Notes: generated by a model from the letters alone, not told the origin. Counted from the first letter of the stretch, positions 46,261-55,348 are shown. The stretch is DNA of 64,000 bases from Alteribacter lacisalsi (GCF_003226345.1 NZ_PDOF01000001.1:1798001-1862000), one strand, 5' to 3'. Numbers and translations are program-made.

Positions 46261-47790
46261 TTGGGACTTTTTAAGCAATTTAAGCATACGAAGAACACGT
46301 TGAAAAACGGGGAGAAGCAGGAGCAGCTAGTTGATCCACCGGACATCCCGACATTTCCCGTTTCGCTGGATATGAAAAAGAACCTCAGGTACGTGAAAGA
46401 AACGCTTCATTATACAGAAGACCTTGTGGAGAAAACCCTTAAGACCGCCCTTCCCGGATCGCTTCATCTTTTTTACATCGAAACAATGTCCGATACGGAG
46501 AAATTAAGCAGTAATCTTTATCAGAAACTTAAGTCCATCGATACAGAAACCGAATTGCACAGAACCTTACAGGACATGGATTCTGCAAAGATAGTTCATT
46601 TATCCGATGCTGTCAGTGAACTGCTTTCAGGCAAAAGTATTCTGCTTCTTGAGGGAAAAAACCACTGCTATATCCTGAGCACAAACAGCGTCATAAAAAG
46701 AGATGTTAGCGAGCCGGATAATGAGCAGGTGATCCGCGGGAGCCACTCGGGGTTTATTGAAAACATCGGGGTAAACATCCAGCTTGTGCGAAACCTGATC
46801 AGCCACCCCTCCCTTATTGTGAACTATTCCACACTGGGGGAGCTTTCCCGGACAAAAACAGCCATGCTGTACATGGATGGACGGGCCGATCCTGAAGTCG
46901 TTGAGGAAATAAAACGGCGTCTGAAAAAAATCAAGGTCGATAAACTTATGAACAATGGGGTTATTGAGGAGTATATGGAAGATAACATTTACTCTCTTTT
47001 TCCACAGTATATCAGTACAGAACGGGCAGACCGGGCGGCACTCAATCTTCTGGACGGCCGGGTGCTGATTATGACAGACGGGGATCCTACGGTTCTTGTG
47101 CTGCCTGTTACTTTTTTTTCATTTTTCCAGTCTACGGACGACTATAACAGCCGGTGGGTGGCCGGTAACTTTTTCAGACTCATCCGTGTGATAAGTTTTT
47201 TGCTGGCCGTCACACTTCCGGGAATCTACATTGCCATCATATCCTTTCACTACGAAATCATTCCCTTTGGAATGACGTACGTGATTAAAGATGCCGTGGA
47301 GCACATTCCCTATCCTCCCCTCGTTGAGGCAATGATAATGGAGCTCACACTCGAGCTGATCCGCGAGGCGGGGATCCGGCTCCCTACGCCGATCGGTCAG
47401 ACGATCGGTATCGTAGGCGGTCTTGTTATCGGAGACGCGGTTGTAAATGCGGGCTTTATCTCAAGCATTATGATTATCGTTGTGGCCCTGACCGCCATTT
47501 CCTCATTCGTTGTCCCTGTACATGAAATGAGTATGGCGATGCGGCTGCTTCGCTATCCGGTCATGATTATGGCCTCCATTCTCGGATTTCTCGGCATCGT
47601 GTTCTGTCTGACCATTTACCTGATTCATCTGTGCAAACTCACGAGTATCGGTAAACCCTTCTTCTATCCGTTCGCCCCGCTGGACGGCAAAGGACTTCTG
47701 AATCGGTTTATCAGACTGCCGCACACGGTTCACCTTGATAAAAAGCAGAATCAGAGTCAGAAGTCATCGGGTAGCAGCAAATCTCAGTAG
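46261..47790 (+). CDS. Spore germination receptor subunit A (GerA family)
   Basis: A protein of about 509 residues of the GerA/GerBA/GerKA family. It has a long cytosolic N-terminal domain with the family blocks FYIETMSDTEKLSSN and VIRGSHSGFIENIGVNIQLV, then five or so helices with RLPTPIGQTIGIVGGLVIGD, the most conserved GerA segment. TTG at 46261 is preferred because AGGAGGTG lies about 7 nt upstream. It forms the receptor with subunits B and C encoded next. The specific germinant cannot be read from sequence. Expected to be forespore-expressed (sigma-G). Confidence 0.92.
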   Translation: MGLFKQFKHTKNTLKNGEKQEQLVDPPDIPTFPVSLDMKKNLRYVKETLHYTEDLVEKTLKTALPGSLHLFYIETMSDTEKLSSNLYQKLKSIDTETELHRTLQDMDSAKIVHLSDAVSELLSGKSILLLEGKNHCYILSTNSVIKRDVSEPDNEQVIRGSHSGFIENIGVNIQLVRNLISHPSLIVNYSTLGELSRTKTAMLYMDGRADPEVVEEIKRRLKKIKVDKLMNNGVIEEYMEDNIYSLFPQYISTERADRAALNLLDGRVLIMTDGDPTVLVLPVTFFSFFQSTDDYNSRWVAGNFFRLIRVISFLLAVTLPGIYIAIISFHYEIIPFGMTYVIKDAVEHIPYPPLVEAMIMELTLELIREAGIRLPTPIGQTIGIVGGLVIGDAVVNAGFISSIMIIVVALTAISSFVVPVHEMSMAMRLLRYPVMIMASILGFLGIVFCLTIYLIHLCKLTSIGKPFFYPFAPLDGKGLLNRFIRLPHTVHLDKKQNQSQKSSGSSKSQ

Positions 47791-47825
47791 GATCACCGGA
47801 AAAACAGCTAAAAGGGAGCGTCCCT

Positions 47826-48944
47826 ATGAACGTTAAAATGAAAATTTCAAACCCGCAGTTGTTTTTCTTTATTGTCCAGACCCAGATCGGGGTGGGCATA
47901 CTGTCACTGTCATTCAGCGTCTACCATGAAGCACAGTGGGACGGCTGGATCAGCGTGTTTGCGGCAGGTATAGTAATCCAGATCGTCATCCTGTTACTCT
48001 ATGCTCTTACATCACGCTACCCGGAACATATTTTTTTTCACGCTGTCCAGTTGATTGCCGGACGATTGGCAGGCAATCTGATAACTGTTGCCTATTCATT
48101 GTATTTTCTCAGTGTAGCAATCCTGATCCTCATCGTTTACAAGCACATTATCATAACGTGGCTGTTCCCCCACACACCCGGGTGGGTTATTCAGCTGCTG
48201 CTCGTGACATGCGCCTGGTATTTATGCCGTGAAAAACTTCACATCATCGTCCGATTCTATGTTTTTGTAAGCGTGTTTTTTCTTCTCGTTGTTGGTGCTC
48301 TGGTCTTTGCCATACCCGATCTGAATCCATTGTATATCCTTCCCATCGGTCATAGCGGGATTGGTTCCATATTTAAAGGGATCTTTGCGGCGACGCAGGC
48401 GATGCTCGGTTTCGGCGTTTTTATCTACATTGTTCCGTATGTAGAAACGAAAAAGAAGACCGACATCCTGAGAACAGCCACATTCGCCAATCTGTTTACT
48501 ACCACCTTTTACGGACTTACGGTTCTGATTACAATGATGTTCTTTAGTCCTGCAGAACTGGCACTTGTACCAGAACCACTTCTATATATGTTTAAAACGT
48601 TTAGTACCCCGATTATTGACCGAATGGATCTGATTTTTCTCGCAATCTGGATTGTGAGCGTAACAACATCCCTTATGACCTACGTGTATCTTGCCTCTCT
48701 TTCCGGTGTCTATCTGCTGAAGGGGGTCACACGGAAAAAGCTCACTCTCTGGGTAGCCGGTACTGTTTTTGTTATTTCCATGGGACCGACAAATGAACTG
48801 ACGATCACGAAGTATGCCGAGGGAATCGATAATTTCAGCATCATTATGGTGTTGCTCATTCCACTGATGCTTTACATTATTTCACTCATACGTGGAAAAC
48901 CTTCGAAAGGTGGCACGAAGCATGAAACGGCCCGTTCTTCTTAG
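47826..48944 (+). CDS. Spore germination receptor subunit B (permease-like)
   Basis: A 372-residue, ten-helix protein of the endospore germination permease family (APC superfamily), starting MNVKMKISNPQLFFFIVQTQIGVG. The B subunit binds the amino-acid or sugar germinant in characterised receptors. It lies 35 nt after the A subunit gene, and its 3' end overlaps the C subunit gene by 23 nt. Confidence 0.92.
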   Translation: MNVKMKISNPQLFFFIVQTQIGVGILSLSFSVYHEAQWDGWISVFAAGIVIQIVILLLYALTSRYPEHIFFHAVQLIAGRLAGNLITVAYSLYFLSVAILILIVYKHIIITWLFPHTPGWVIQLLLVTCAWYLCREKLHIIVRFYVFVSVFFLLVVGALVFAIPDLNPLYILPIGHSGIGSIFKGIFAATQAMLGFGVFIYIVPYVETKKKTDILRTATFANLFTTTFYGLTVLITMMFFSPAELALVPEPLLYMFKTFSTPIIDRMDLIFLAIWIVSVTTSLMTYVYLASLSGVYLLKGVTRKKLTLWVAGTVFVISMGPTNELTITKYAEGIDNFSIIMVLLIPLMLYIISLIRGKPSKGGTKHETARSS

Positions 48945-50028
48945 TCTTGCCTTGCTCATTCTTCTTACCGGCTGCTGGGACAGCCGCCAGCTCAGGGATA
49001 TAACAATTGCGAAAAGTGCTGCTTTGGATCTGTTGGAGGATGGCAAATACCAGTCAACTATTTCCTCCCCTGTTCCGAAACAGCATGAGGCTGAGGAACG
49101 GTCACAGAAAGTTTCCGGCGTGGGTCACACGATCCGGGAAGCACGAATGGCACTCGACGGAAAAGTATCAGAAAGAATTGATACGGCAAAAATGCGTGTT
49201 CTCGTGCTCGGAGAACCGCTGGCACGAACCAATATTTATCCGCCACTCGATGTGATGTACCGAGATCCACGCTCCTCCCTCGGGGCAAAAATTGCGGTGT
49301 ATGATGGTATGGGAAGTGAGCTGATTAATAGTAAGCTCACAGACAAGCCAAGAACGAGTGAATTTCTGGCTGAACTGCTTGACACGGCTGAATCAAACTC
49401 GATTGTAGACAAAGTGAATGTCCAGCTGATCTGTCCAATCATTTTTGATCCGGGTCAGGATGTGGTGCTCCCATACCTTGGAATGGAAGGGGATACACCG
49501 CGCCTGATCGGCGGTGCTCTCTTTAACGGGGACACAATGACAGGTTCTCTGTCCGTAGAGGATTCGACTCTGCTGATGCTGATGAAAGGCAAGCTGGGTT
49601 CTGCCACTTTTCTGACTGAAAAGGTGCACGATGACAAAGAAGATATGCCGAGTAACTTTATTACGCTTCGATTAAGAGATACATTGACAAAACTTCAGGT
49701 AGATGTGAACCATGAAACAAATGAGGTAACAGCGACAGTTGATCTGACTATGAAGGTCGAAGCCATTGAGTATCCTCATGACGAACTTCATGAAAAAGAG
49801 AATATAGCAAAATTGAATACAAAGCTTGAGGAAAAGTTTAATGAGGAAGCAGAACAGATTTTCAGCACTCTTCAGGAAGCCAATTGTGATGCGCTTGGGA
49901 TTGGACGACGTGTGCTGGTGTACCACCCCGATTTCTGGGATTCGGTCAATTGGAATGAAACGTACCCCAACATTACGATCAAACCTAATATTCAGGTGGA
50001 ACTGATTGGGCACGGTATTATCAACTAA
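48922..50028 (+). CDS. Spore germination receptor subunit C (Ger(x)C lipoprotein)
   Basis: A protein of about 368 residues with a lipoprotein signal: LILLTGCWDSRQLRDI, lipidated at Cys18, and the CWD(S/N)R(Q/E)L start seen in almost all GerC proteins. Three-domain Ger(x)C body follows. The ATG at 48922 has GAAAGGTGG upstream; the frame is open to 48892, but that extension precedes the signal peptide. It completes the gerA-B-C operon. Confidence 0.92.
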   Translation: MKRPVLLSLALLILLTGCWDSRQLRDITIAKSAALDLLEDGKYQSTISSPVPKQHEAEERSQKVSGVGHTIREARMALDGKVSERIDTAKMRVLVLGEPLARTNIYPPLDVMYRDPRSSLGAKIAVYDGMGSELINSKLTDKPRTSEFLAELLDTAESNSIVDKVNVQLICPIIFDPGQDVVLPYLGMEGDTPRLIGGALFNGDTMTGSLSVEDSTLLMLMKGKLGSATFLTEKVHDDKEDMPSNFITLRLRDTLTKLQVDVNHETNEVTATVDLTMKVEAIEYPHDELHEKENIAKLNTKLEEKFNEEAEQIFSTLQEANCDALGIGRRVLVYHPDFWDSVNWNETYPNITIKPNIQVELIGHGIIN

Positions 50029-50044
50029 ACTGGATAAACAAAAA

Positions 50045-50073
50045 ACCGGGGGAGGATCAATCCTCTTCCCGGT
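50045..50073 (-). terminator. Terminator of the small membrane protein gene
   Basis: ACCGGGGGAGGAT pairs with ATCCTCTTCCCGGT around a 2-nt loop. Only the minus strand has a T run afterwards (six T). It overlaps the last codons of the 50057-50350 gene and lies just past the gerC stop. Confidence 0.8.
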
Positions 50074-50350
50074 GAATAGCCTGTTGTATTGTCCTGCCGA
50101 ACGCATAGCCCAGCAGACTGATAAAGGAATAAAAAGCGGCATAGCCATATAGAGGCGGCTCAAGCGTAAACCGCTGCACCGTTGTCATGACCAATATGGA
50201 AACTGCAAAAACCGCTGTAAAGGTGATGACAGGATTAAGCCTGTATTTAATTCCCGCAGTACTGGCAAGCGATCCAGCCAGAAGGGCAAACAGCGGATTT
50301 ACCACGAACAGAAGAACGATTTCCATACCTGCAAGATCTGATATCATCAT
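50057..50350 (-). CDS. Small membrane protein, possibly DUF2651-like
   Basis: A 97-residue protein with three predicted helices (about 7-29, 38-58, 68-88) and a charged tail IHREED. The arrangement and the block NPVITFTAVFAVSIL recall short YbeH/DUF2651-type membrane proteins, but similarity is weak and the assignment is tentative. GGGGGAGGAAG lies 4-6 nt upstream of the ATG. It is convergent with the ger operon; function unknown. Confidence 0.7.
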   Translation of the reverse strand: MMISDLAGMEIVLLFVVNPLFALLAGSLASTAGIKYRLNPVITFTAVFAVSILVMTTVQRFTLEPPLYGYAAFYSFISLLGYAFGRTIQQAIHREED

Positions 50351-50431
50351 GGTGCTTCCTCCCCCGGTGAAGCTTTGCTTTCTTACTAAAATAGTATCAC
50401 AAATCCTGATCTATGCCACTTTTCCAGTCAT

Positions 50432-50460
50432 AAAAAAGCAGCCACTAACGGCTGCTTTTT
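50432..50460 (-). terminator. Terminator after the DUF3267 gene
   Basis: AAAAAGCAGCC pairs with GGCTGCTTTTT around ACTAAC. It ends the presumed comQ-comX-comP-DUF3267 transcript on the minus strand. Confidence 0.9.
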
Positions 50461-50465
50461 CCGAT

Positions 50466-51083
50466 TTATACACCTGTTGTTTCCTTCCAGTAAGTGTCTG
50501 TTCCATTACTCTGTACCACCGATCTCCCGGGAATCTGAAATTGAATGAGAAAAAAATTCAGCATATCAACGGAAGAAGCCATTGCATTCAAAAGTACAAG
50601 AAAAATAATCATCGGGGTAAGCAGCCCCAGCATTCCGAGAACAGCCGGGAGGAAAATCGATAGAATTACAAAAGGAGCAACCGTGATAAACAGAAATCTT
50701 GTTTTGCTCATTTTCTCCTCTGTATAGACATACCCTCCAAAAAACGTTAATCCGATGTAAGTCTTTTTGGATTTCCAGAAGTCCGGCACAAAAATTAAAT
50801 GAAGCAATTCATGGACGATCAGCATAACCAGCAGCCATAGAAAGAATGTTAGTGGGATGGTAATGGAGATAGAGTTTCCAGTAAAGCCGTAATCACTTAA
50901 TGAAATAGGGGAAGCTGCATTCATGATCAGAAATGAAATTACTCCGCACAAAATCATAAACGGTACAGAAAGCAGTGTTGCTGTGAAAAGCCCTCTTGGC
51001 TCTTTAATTTTCTTCCATCCATTTTCTCTGAGTTCTCTTTGCCTGTTCTCCTTTTTAGCTGGAAATTTATGAGTAATAATCAT
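50466..51083 (-). CDS. DUF3267 membrane zinc-metalloprotease-like protein
   Basis: A protein of about 205 residues with four helices and a zincin motif HELLH (residues 91-95) placed at the end of the second helix (LWLLVMLIVHELLHLIFVP). This is the hallmark of DUF3267 putative peptidases related to site-2 proteases. A charged loop and two more helices follow. The ATG at 51083 (MIITHKFPAK) has GAGGAGGAT upstream. It starts 23 nt after the comP stop with no terminator between, so it is very likely co-transcribed with comQXP. A role in pheromone maturation, or in processing the peptide of the neighbouring operon, is possible but unproven. Confidence 0.8.
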   Translation of the reverse strand: MIITHKFPAKKENRQRELRENGWKKIKEPRGLFTATLLSVPFMILCGVISFLIMNAASPISLSDYGFTGNSISITIPLTFFLWLLVMLIVHELLHLIFVPDFWKSKKTYIGLTFFGGYVYTEEKMSKTRFLFITVAPFVILSIFLPAVLGMLGLLTPMIIFLVLLNAMASSVDMLNFFLIQFQIPGRSVVQSNGTDTYWKETTGV

Positions 51084-51106
51084 CGTTATCCTCCTCAAGG
51101 CCACAC

Positions 51107-53410
51107 TCACACTTCGAGACGTATCGTTACTGTAAGACCCTCATTTTTTTCCGTAACAATCGAGATCTTTCCTTTAAGACTGTTAACACGCTCTTTAATA
51201 CCAAAGAGCCCCATTTTACCCACTGTCTGCTCGTTCAGGGATGAAATCCCCATCCCATTGTCGTTATATTCAAGTGTAATGGTTCCGTGCTGCTGCCGCA
51301 GGGAAACTGAGACATTTTCAGCATTGGAGTGTTTCATTGCATTGTTCAAAAGCTCCTGTACAATTCTGTATAAAGCCAAGGTCACCTCATAATCAGTATC
51401 CCTCTTCAGTCCAGTGGCCGTCAGGGACAATTTAATATTGGACCGAAGCTGGAATTTTGATGCAAGGTCATCAAGTGCTCCTTCCAGTCCGTTCGACTCA
51501 AGCAGAGGAGGGAGAAGAGAATGACAGGTTTCCCTTGTAAGATAAATAACATCAAGTAGTCCCTCTTCCAGTTTTTCAAGCCTTGCGCTATTAATCGCTG
51601 TCCCCATGTCAGTGGCAGACTTTATCTCTGAAACTTCCCTTTTCAGGACAAGAAGCTCCTGAAGGACGCTGTCATGCAGATCAACAGACAACTGACTTCG
51701 TTCCTTTTCAGATAAATTAAACAGGAGACGTGTAAGCCATTCTGTGTTTCCTTCTTTTTCGAGAGTCATATCTTCAAGCTCCTGAAGAAGATCCTCGATC
51801 CTGAGAAGATTTTCAAGCAGAATACTGGAGTAATAGGACAGGGTCAACAGCCATTCTTTTTTACTGTCATCCAGTCTGAAGGGTTTATCATTCAGACCGG
51901 CTGTCACATAATAGTACTCAGATGACTCCCCGATTATCAGAGCAAAGGAAGAACCTGATTGGAAAATGGCACCAGTACTGACGGGTGAGCGCTTCAGAAT
52001 ACTGATCAACTGCATAAGATCAAAGTCGTCCTTCGATGATTCCATCTCACTGACCGTGTGGTTTCTTTTAGATATGAAAAAGTGTACGGTTCGATCCACG
52101 TTCAAAACTTCCTGGAACTCCTTTTCAATACTCTCCTGGACTTCCTCAACTGATTTATTCTGACGCATTCTCATAGTAAGCCGGTAAATACTCTCCTTAA
52201 ATTGTTCTTTTCCTAAGAACAGACTCTTTCTCAGTTTGGCATCAAGATAGGATTTCAGATACAAAAATAAAAGGGTAGTGAGATAAGTAACAGAAAAAAC
52301 CTGCAAGGTCAGTGACAAGGTTAATGGAGCATTACTCAAAGCAGGAAAAAAAATAATAACCAGGACCGGCGGAAGGGCTGAAATCCCAAGATAATAACCC
52401 AGCCTGCTGAAATACAGCTGAATATTGACCAGCTGATCTGTGCAAAGGAGGTAAAGAAAAATAACCGGAACGACGAAAATAAAAATAGAGACTGCTTCTC
52501 CCGGTAAAAGGTAGCTTCCAGTAAAAAGGACCGGCAGTACATATAGAAAAGTAAAAGGAGCAAGGGCAATTACGAGTGAGATGAACAGCATTTTGAATGT
52601 ATTCAGTACCGGCTCGCGCCTGAAGTTTACAATACCTTTTGTTAGAGCAGAAAAAATGTAAAATAGTAATAATAAAAAAGAAATGAGCAGAATCATTCTT
52701 CCCGTGGAAGCCAGTGCCACTGAGAGTGCTGTATTTAGCAGAAGAAGAACGAACAGCAGGAGATAGGCACCTTTCATCCAGTTTTTATTCAGCCATGACT
52801 CCTTATATGTCATAAAATAGTGGTAGACGAACTGCAGAAACAGAACCGGTGACAGCAAAAATGTAACGGTCTGAATATAAAGCCCCGTCTGGCTCAGTTT
52901 TGCGGCTAGACCGGCGCTGTGGTAGCAGAGACTAAGCGTCATAATAAATAAGATCAGCATGCTCGTATGGGGTTTTATTGTTGATTTCAGGAGCAGCAGG
53001 CTGAGCCATAAACTCAGAAAAAAGAAAAAAGAGGGGAACACCACAAAATAAAGATGCTCCTCTGTGAAGTACCTCGACATTGTCACAGGCTCGGTCCTGA
53101 CTGCTCCTTCGGAAAGAACAGTTACGGATTCAGCTTTCTCAACTCTGGAATAATCCTGTACTGTGCTGTGCTCTTCTACAGGATTTCCATTGACTTCTAA
53201 AATCTGATCCCCGGGCTGAATCTGATTCGCATGAGCCCATCCAATCGTGCTGACTGTCCCGGCTTCATATTCACCATGATCCTGCTTTTGCACCTCCAGA
53301 CCTATATACGGATATTGCAGGTTTAATAAAATCATCAAAAAGGCAGCAGCAGCAGAAATTATCATTAACGTAATAACAAATGCTTTTTTATAGAAAAGAA
53401 TCCAACCCAT
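51107..53410 (-). CDS. comP: Quorum-sensing histidine kinase ComP
   Basis: A 767-residue sensor kinase, the receptor for the ComX pheromone. One helix (about 10-28) precedes an extracytoplasmic PDZ-like domain (about 35-110, HANQIQPGDQILEVNGNPV), then about seven helices to residue 400. The cytoplasmic part ends in a HisKA_3 dimerisation domain with phospho-acceptor His579 in SVDLHDSVLQELL, and an HATPase domain with NNAMKHS and NDNGMGI. Length and layout equal B. subtilis ComP (769 aa). As usual, the N-terminal sensor part is divergent. It starts 15 nt after comX. Its partner ComA is encoded divergently beyond comQ. Confidence 0.95.
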   Translation of the reverse strand: MGWILFYKKAFVITLMIISAAAAFLMILLNLQYPYIGLEVQKQDHGEYEAGTVSTIGWAHANQIQPGDQILEVNGNPVEEHSTVQDYSRVEKAESVTVLSEGAVRTEPVTMSRYFTEEHLYFVVFPSFFFFLSLWLSLLLLKSTIKPHTSMLILFIMTLSLCYHSAGLAAKLSQTGLYIQTVTFLLSPVLFLQFVYHYFMTYKESWLNKNWMKGAYLLLFVLLLLNTALSVALASTGRMILLISFLLLLFYIFSALTKGIVNFRREPVLNTFKMLFISLVIALAPFTFLYVLPVLFTGSYLLPGEAVSIFIFVVPVIFLYLLCTDQLVNIQLYFSRLGYYLGISALPPVLVIIFFPALSNAPLTLSLTLQVFSVTYLTTLLFLYLKSYLDAKLRKSLFLGKEQFKESIYRLTMRMRQNKSVEEVQESIEKEFQEVLNVDRTVHFFISKRNHTVSEMESSKDDFDLMQLISILKRSPVSTGAIFQSGSSFALIIGESSEYYYVTAGLNDKPFRLDDSKKEWLLTLSYYSSILLENLLRIEDLLQELEDMTLEKEGNTEWLTRLLFNLSEKERSQLSVDLHDSVLQELLVLKREVSEIKSATDMGTAINSARLEKLEEGLLDVIYLTRETCHSLLPPLLESNGLEGALDDLASKFQLRSNIKLSLTATGLKRDTDYEVTLALYRIVQELLNNAMKHSNAENVSVSLRQQHGTITLEYNDNGMGISSLNEQTVGKMGLFGIKERVNSLKGKISIVTEKNEGLTVTIRLEV

Positions 53411-53425
53411 CCAAAACCTCCCAAC

Positions 53426-53590
53426 CTACCTCCAGTAATGAGAAGAACCTGATAAGGACTCCTTATTGTGGAGAACACTGATGATTGCCTCAGCTTCCGA
53501 CTTACTGACCCCGATTAATGTAACTGTCCCATTTTTCACTTTTTCAACCAGATCCGGATTCTCTAATAAAAACTGTACTACTTCTTTCAT
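53426..53590 (-). CDS. comX: ComX pheromone precursor
   Basis: A 54-residue peptide starting MKEVVQFLLENPDLVEKVKN, followed by GTVTLIGVSKSEAEAII, the pattern of the conserved ComX N-terminus (B. subtilis: LIG-x3-x-E-x3-II). The C-terminus SLSGSSHYWR carries a single tryptophan at position 53, which would be isoprenylated by ComQ in the mature pheromone. Trp is the penultimate residue here, whereas it is third from the end in strain 168. AGGGAGG lies 8-9 nt upstream of the ATG. It sits between comQ and comP, as in all com loci. The cleavage site cannot be read from sequence. Confidence 0.93.
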   Translation of the reverse strand: MKEVVQFLLENPDLVEKVKNGTVTLIGVSKSEAEAIISVLHNKESLSGSSHYWR

Positions 53591-53648
53591 AATTGTAAAT
53601 CCTCCCTTATGATGAAATAATATTTAATGCATAAGCACAGCCGGCTTA

Positions 53649-54557
53649 TTAAACGAATTCATTCAGCTTCATTATCTGGTCCTTTGAAAGAGGCAATTCG
53701 GAAATTAAAGCTTTATACTTCTGTTTATAGATTTCTCGGACTACAGCAGTGTATTGTACTGCCCCTGATGCAGCCAGTTCCCTCTTTACAACCTGTTTGT
53801 TCCTGACAAGGTCCTCCCATCGAAGTTCCCCCGAGTAGTACCTTGTAATCAGGTCATTGCGCCTCTGATCAAGCAGATAAAAAACAGGCAGCGTCCGTTT
53901 TTTTAGCTTCATATCACTTTTCTGATCAATGAGCTGAATAGCCAGCATATCATTATCAATTTGCCCAATAATTCCTACGAGCGCACTTAAGCGTCTGATC
54001 TGCTCCTCTTCTTTCCTTTCTTCTGTCAACATGTATCCCACCGATGCAGCCATGGATGTCAGAGATCCTGATTTAAGACGGAGCATTTCCAGATAATCCT
54101 CTTCAGTTGAAATGGTGTTTTCAATGTCCCTATACTGACCAACCGCAGCAGAAAGCAGATACTTGTGAACGGCGTGAAGCAATTGACTGTTCAAGGAGAG
54201 AGAACTTCCTTTTGCAAGACAGTCCTGACTCACTACTGCCAAAGCATTGGCCAGATTAAGTGCGACACCAGGGCTCTCCTTCATCCACACCGCATCATTG
54301 TTATCACCATCCTGCAAATCATCATAAATATCGATACTTAAAATAAGTAACTCCATCGCCGCAGCTGCTCGGCTTACGTTTTCAGGTGACGGTTCTGAGC
54401 TGAATATTTCATAATGTGTAATGACAAGCCGTCCGAACAACAGGGAATAATCCATCATTTTATGGTCTATATAATTGCAGAGAGGGTCATGGAGCACGGA
54501 ATCAGAAAAATAATCTCCGATAATACCTTTCATAAAGTTATGAATCTGCTTCTTCAT
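53649..54557 (-). CDS. comQ: ComX-modifying isoprenyl transferase ComQ
   Basis: A protein of about 302 residues of the polyprenyl synthetase fold that prenylates the ComX tryptophan. The first Asp-rich motif is DIYDDLQDGDN (DDxxD at residues 79-83), and the second site is in IIGQIDNDMLAIQL. Both match ComQ rather than housekeeping prenyl synthases. The ATG at 54557 is chosen, with GGAGGGGGGAG upstream; a TTG seven codons earlier overlaps that site. comX follows after 58 nt. The prenyl donor (geranyl or farnesyl) cannot be decided here. Confidence 0.93.
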   Translation of the reverse strand: MKKQIHNFMKGIIGDYFSDSVLHDPLCNYIDHKMMDYSLLFGRLVITHYEIFSSEPSPENVSRAAAAMELLILSIDIYDDLQDGDNNDAVWMKESPGVALNLANALAVVSQDCLAKGSSLSLNSQLLHAVHKYLLSAAVGQYRDIENTISTEEDYLEMLRLKSGSLTSMAASVGYMLTEERKEEEQIRRLSALVGIIGQIDNDMLAIQLIDQKSDMKLKKRTLPVFYLLDQRRNDLITRYYSGELRWEDLVRNKQVVKRELAASGAVQYTAVVREIYKQKYKALISELPLSKDQIMKLNEFV

Positions 54558-54610
54558 TTTCTCTCCCCCCTCCGGCAAAATCTATCAGAATGTTGAAAAA
54601 ATTGTACATG

Positions 54611-54637
54611 CATGAAATAAATCACACTAATTTCATG
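54611..54637. promoter_or_regulatory. Inverted repeat between divergent comQ and comA
   Basis: CATGAAAT (54611-54618) and ATTTCATG (54630-54637) form a perfect inverted repeat with an 11-bp spacer, in the 128-bp intergenic region. A further ATTTCAT is at 54662-54668. The spacing of half-site centres (about two helical turns) fits a dimeric regulator binding site that could act on both directions. The regulator is unknown. Confidence 0.45.
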
Positions 54638-54685
54638 GTAAAATATCAGCAGGTGAAACCTATTTCATAATTGGAGGTCCTTCCA

Positions 54686-55348
54686 TTGTCACGTATACTT
54701 ATTGTAGATGATCATATTGTTGTTGGAGAAGGTACGAAAGCAATTCTTGAACGAAAGGGAAGCTATGAAACAACGTTTATCCCTGACAGTCACGAAGTAA
54801 TGGATATTCTGAAACAGGATCCGGCCTTTGACCTGGTGCTTCTTGATTTACAGATGCCCGGAATCAATGGACTGGAACTGTCCAGGGAAATACTGAATTA
54901 CGATCCGGATATGAAAATCGTAGTTTACACCGGTCTGGAAATTACCGATCATTTTAACCTCCTCCTTGAAGCTGGTGTAACCGGTTTTATCAGTAAAACG
55001 GCAACAACAGATCAGCTCATCCTCGCTATTGAAGCTGCTCTCGATAACCACGTCTATCTGCCGGTAACAGTTATGCGGAAATTTCGGATTATCGAAAAGG
55101 ATCGGCAATCAGCAAACGGAAAGAATAATGATCATGACACCAGGATTTCATTAAATGCCAGGGAACAGGAAATTATGCACTACGTGTCTGCCGGGCTGAC
55201 AAATAAGGAAATCGGTGAAAAACTCTACATAAGTCAAAGAGCTGTTGAATACAGTCTCACCTCCATTTTCAGTAAGCTTAAAGTTAAATCCAGAACAGAA
55301 GCACTTATGAAAGTAAATAAGCACCAAATATCAAACAAACAATCCTGA
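54686..55348 (+). CDS. comA: Competence response regulator ComA
   Basis: A 220-residue NarL/LuxR-type response regulator. The receiver domain has the acidic pair D8-D9 (ILIVDDH), phospho-acceptor D54 (LVLLDLQMPG) and the Lys of FISKTATT. The LuxR-type helix-turn-helix shows LNAREQEIMHYVSAGLTNKE and the recognition region SQRAVEYSLTSIFSKLKV, nearly the same as B. subtilis ComA (RSIEYSLTSIFNKLNV). The TTG at 54686 is preferred because GGAGG is 8 nt upstream. It is divergent from comQXP, unlike the usual co-directional comQXPA order. A strong terminator follows 128 nt downstream. Confidence 0.93.
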   Translation: MSRILIVDDHIVVGEGTKAILERKGSYETTFIPDSHEVMDILKQDPAFDLVLLDLQMPGINGLELSREILNYDPDMKIVVYTGLEITDHFNLLLEAGVTGFISKTATTDQLILAIEAALDNHVYLPVTVMRKFRIIEKDRQSANGKNNDHDTRISLNAREQEIMHYVSAGLTNKEIGEKLYISQRAVEYSLTSIFSKLKVKSRTEALMKVNKHQISNKQS

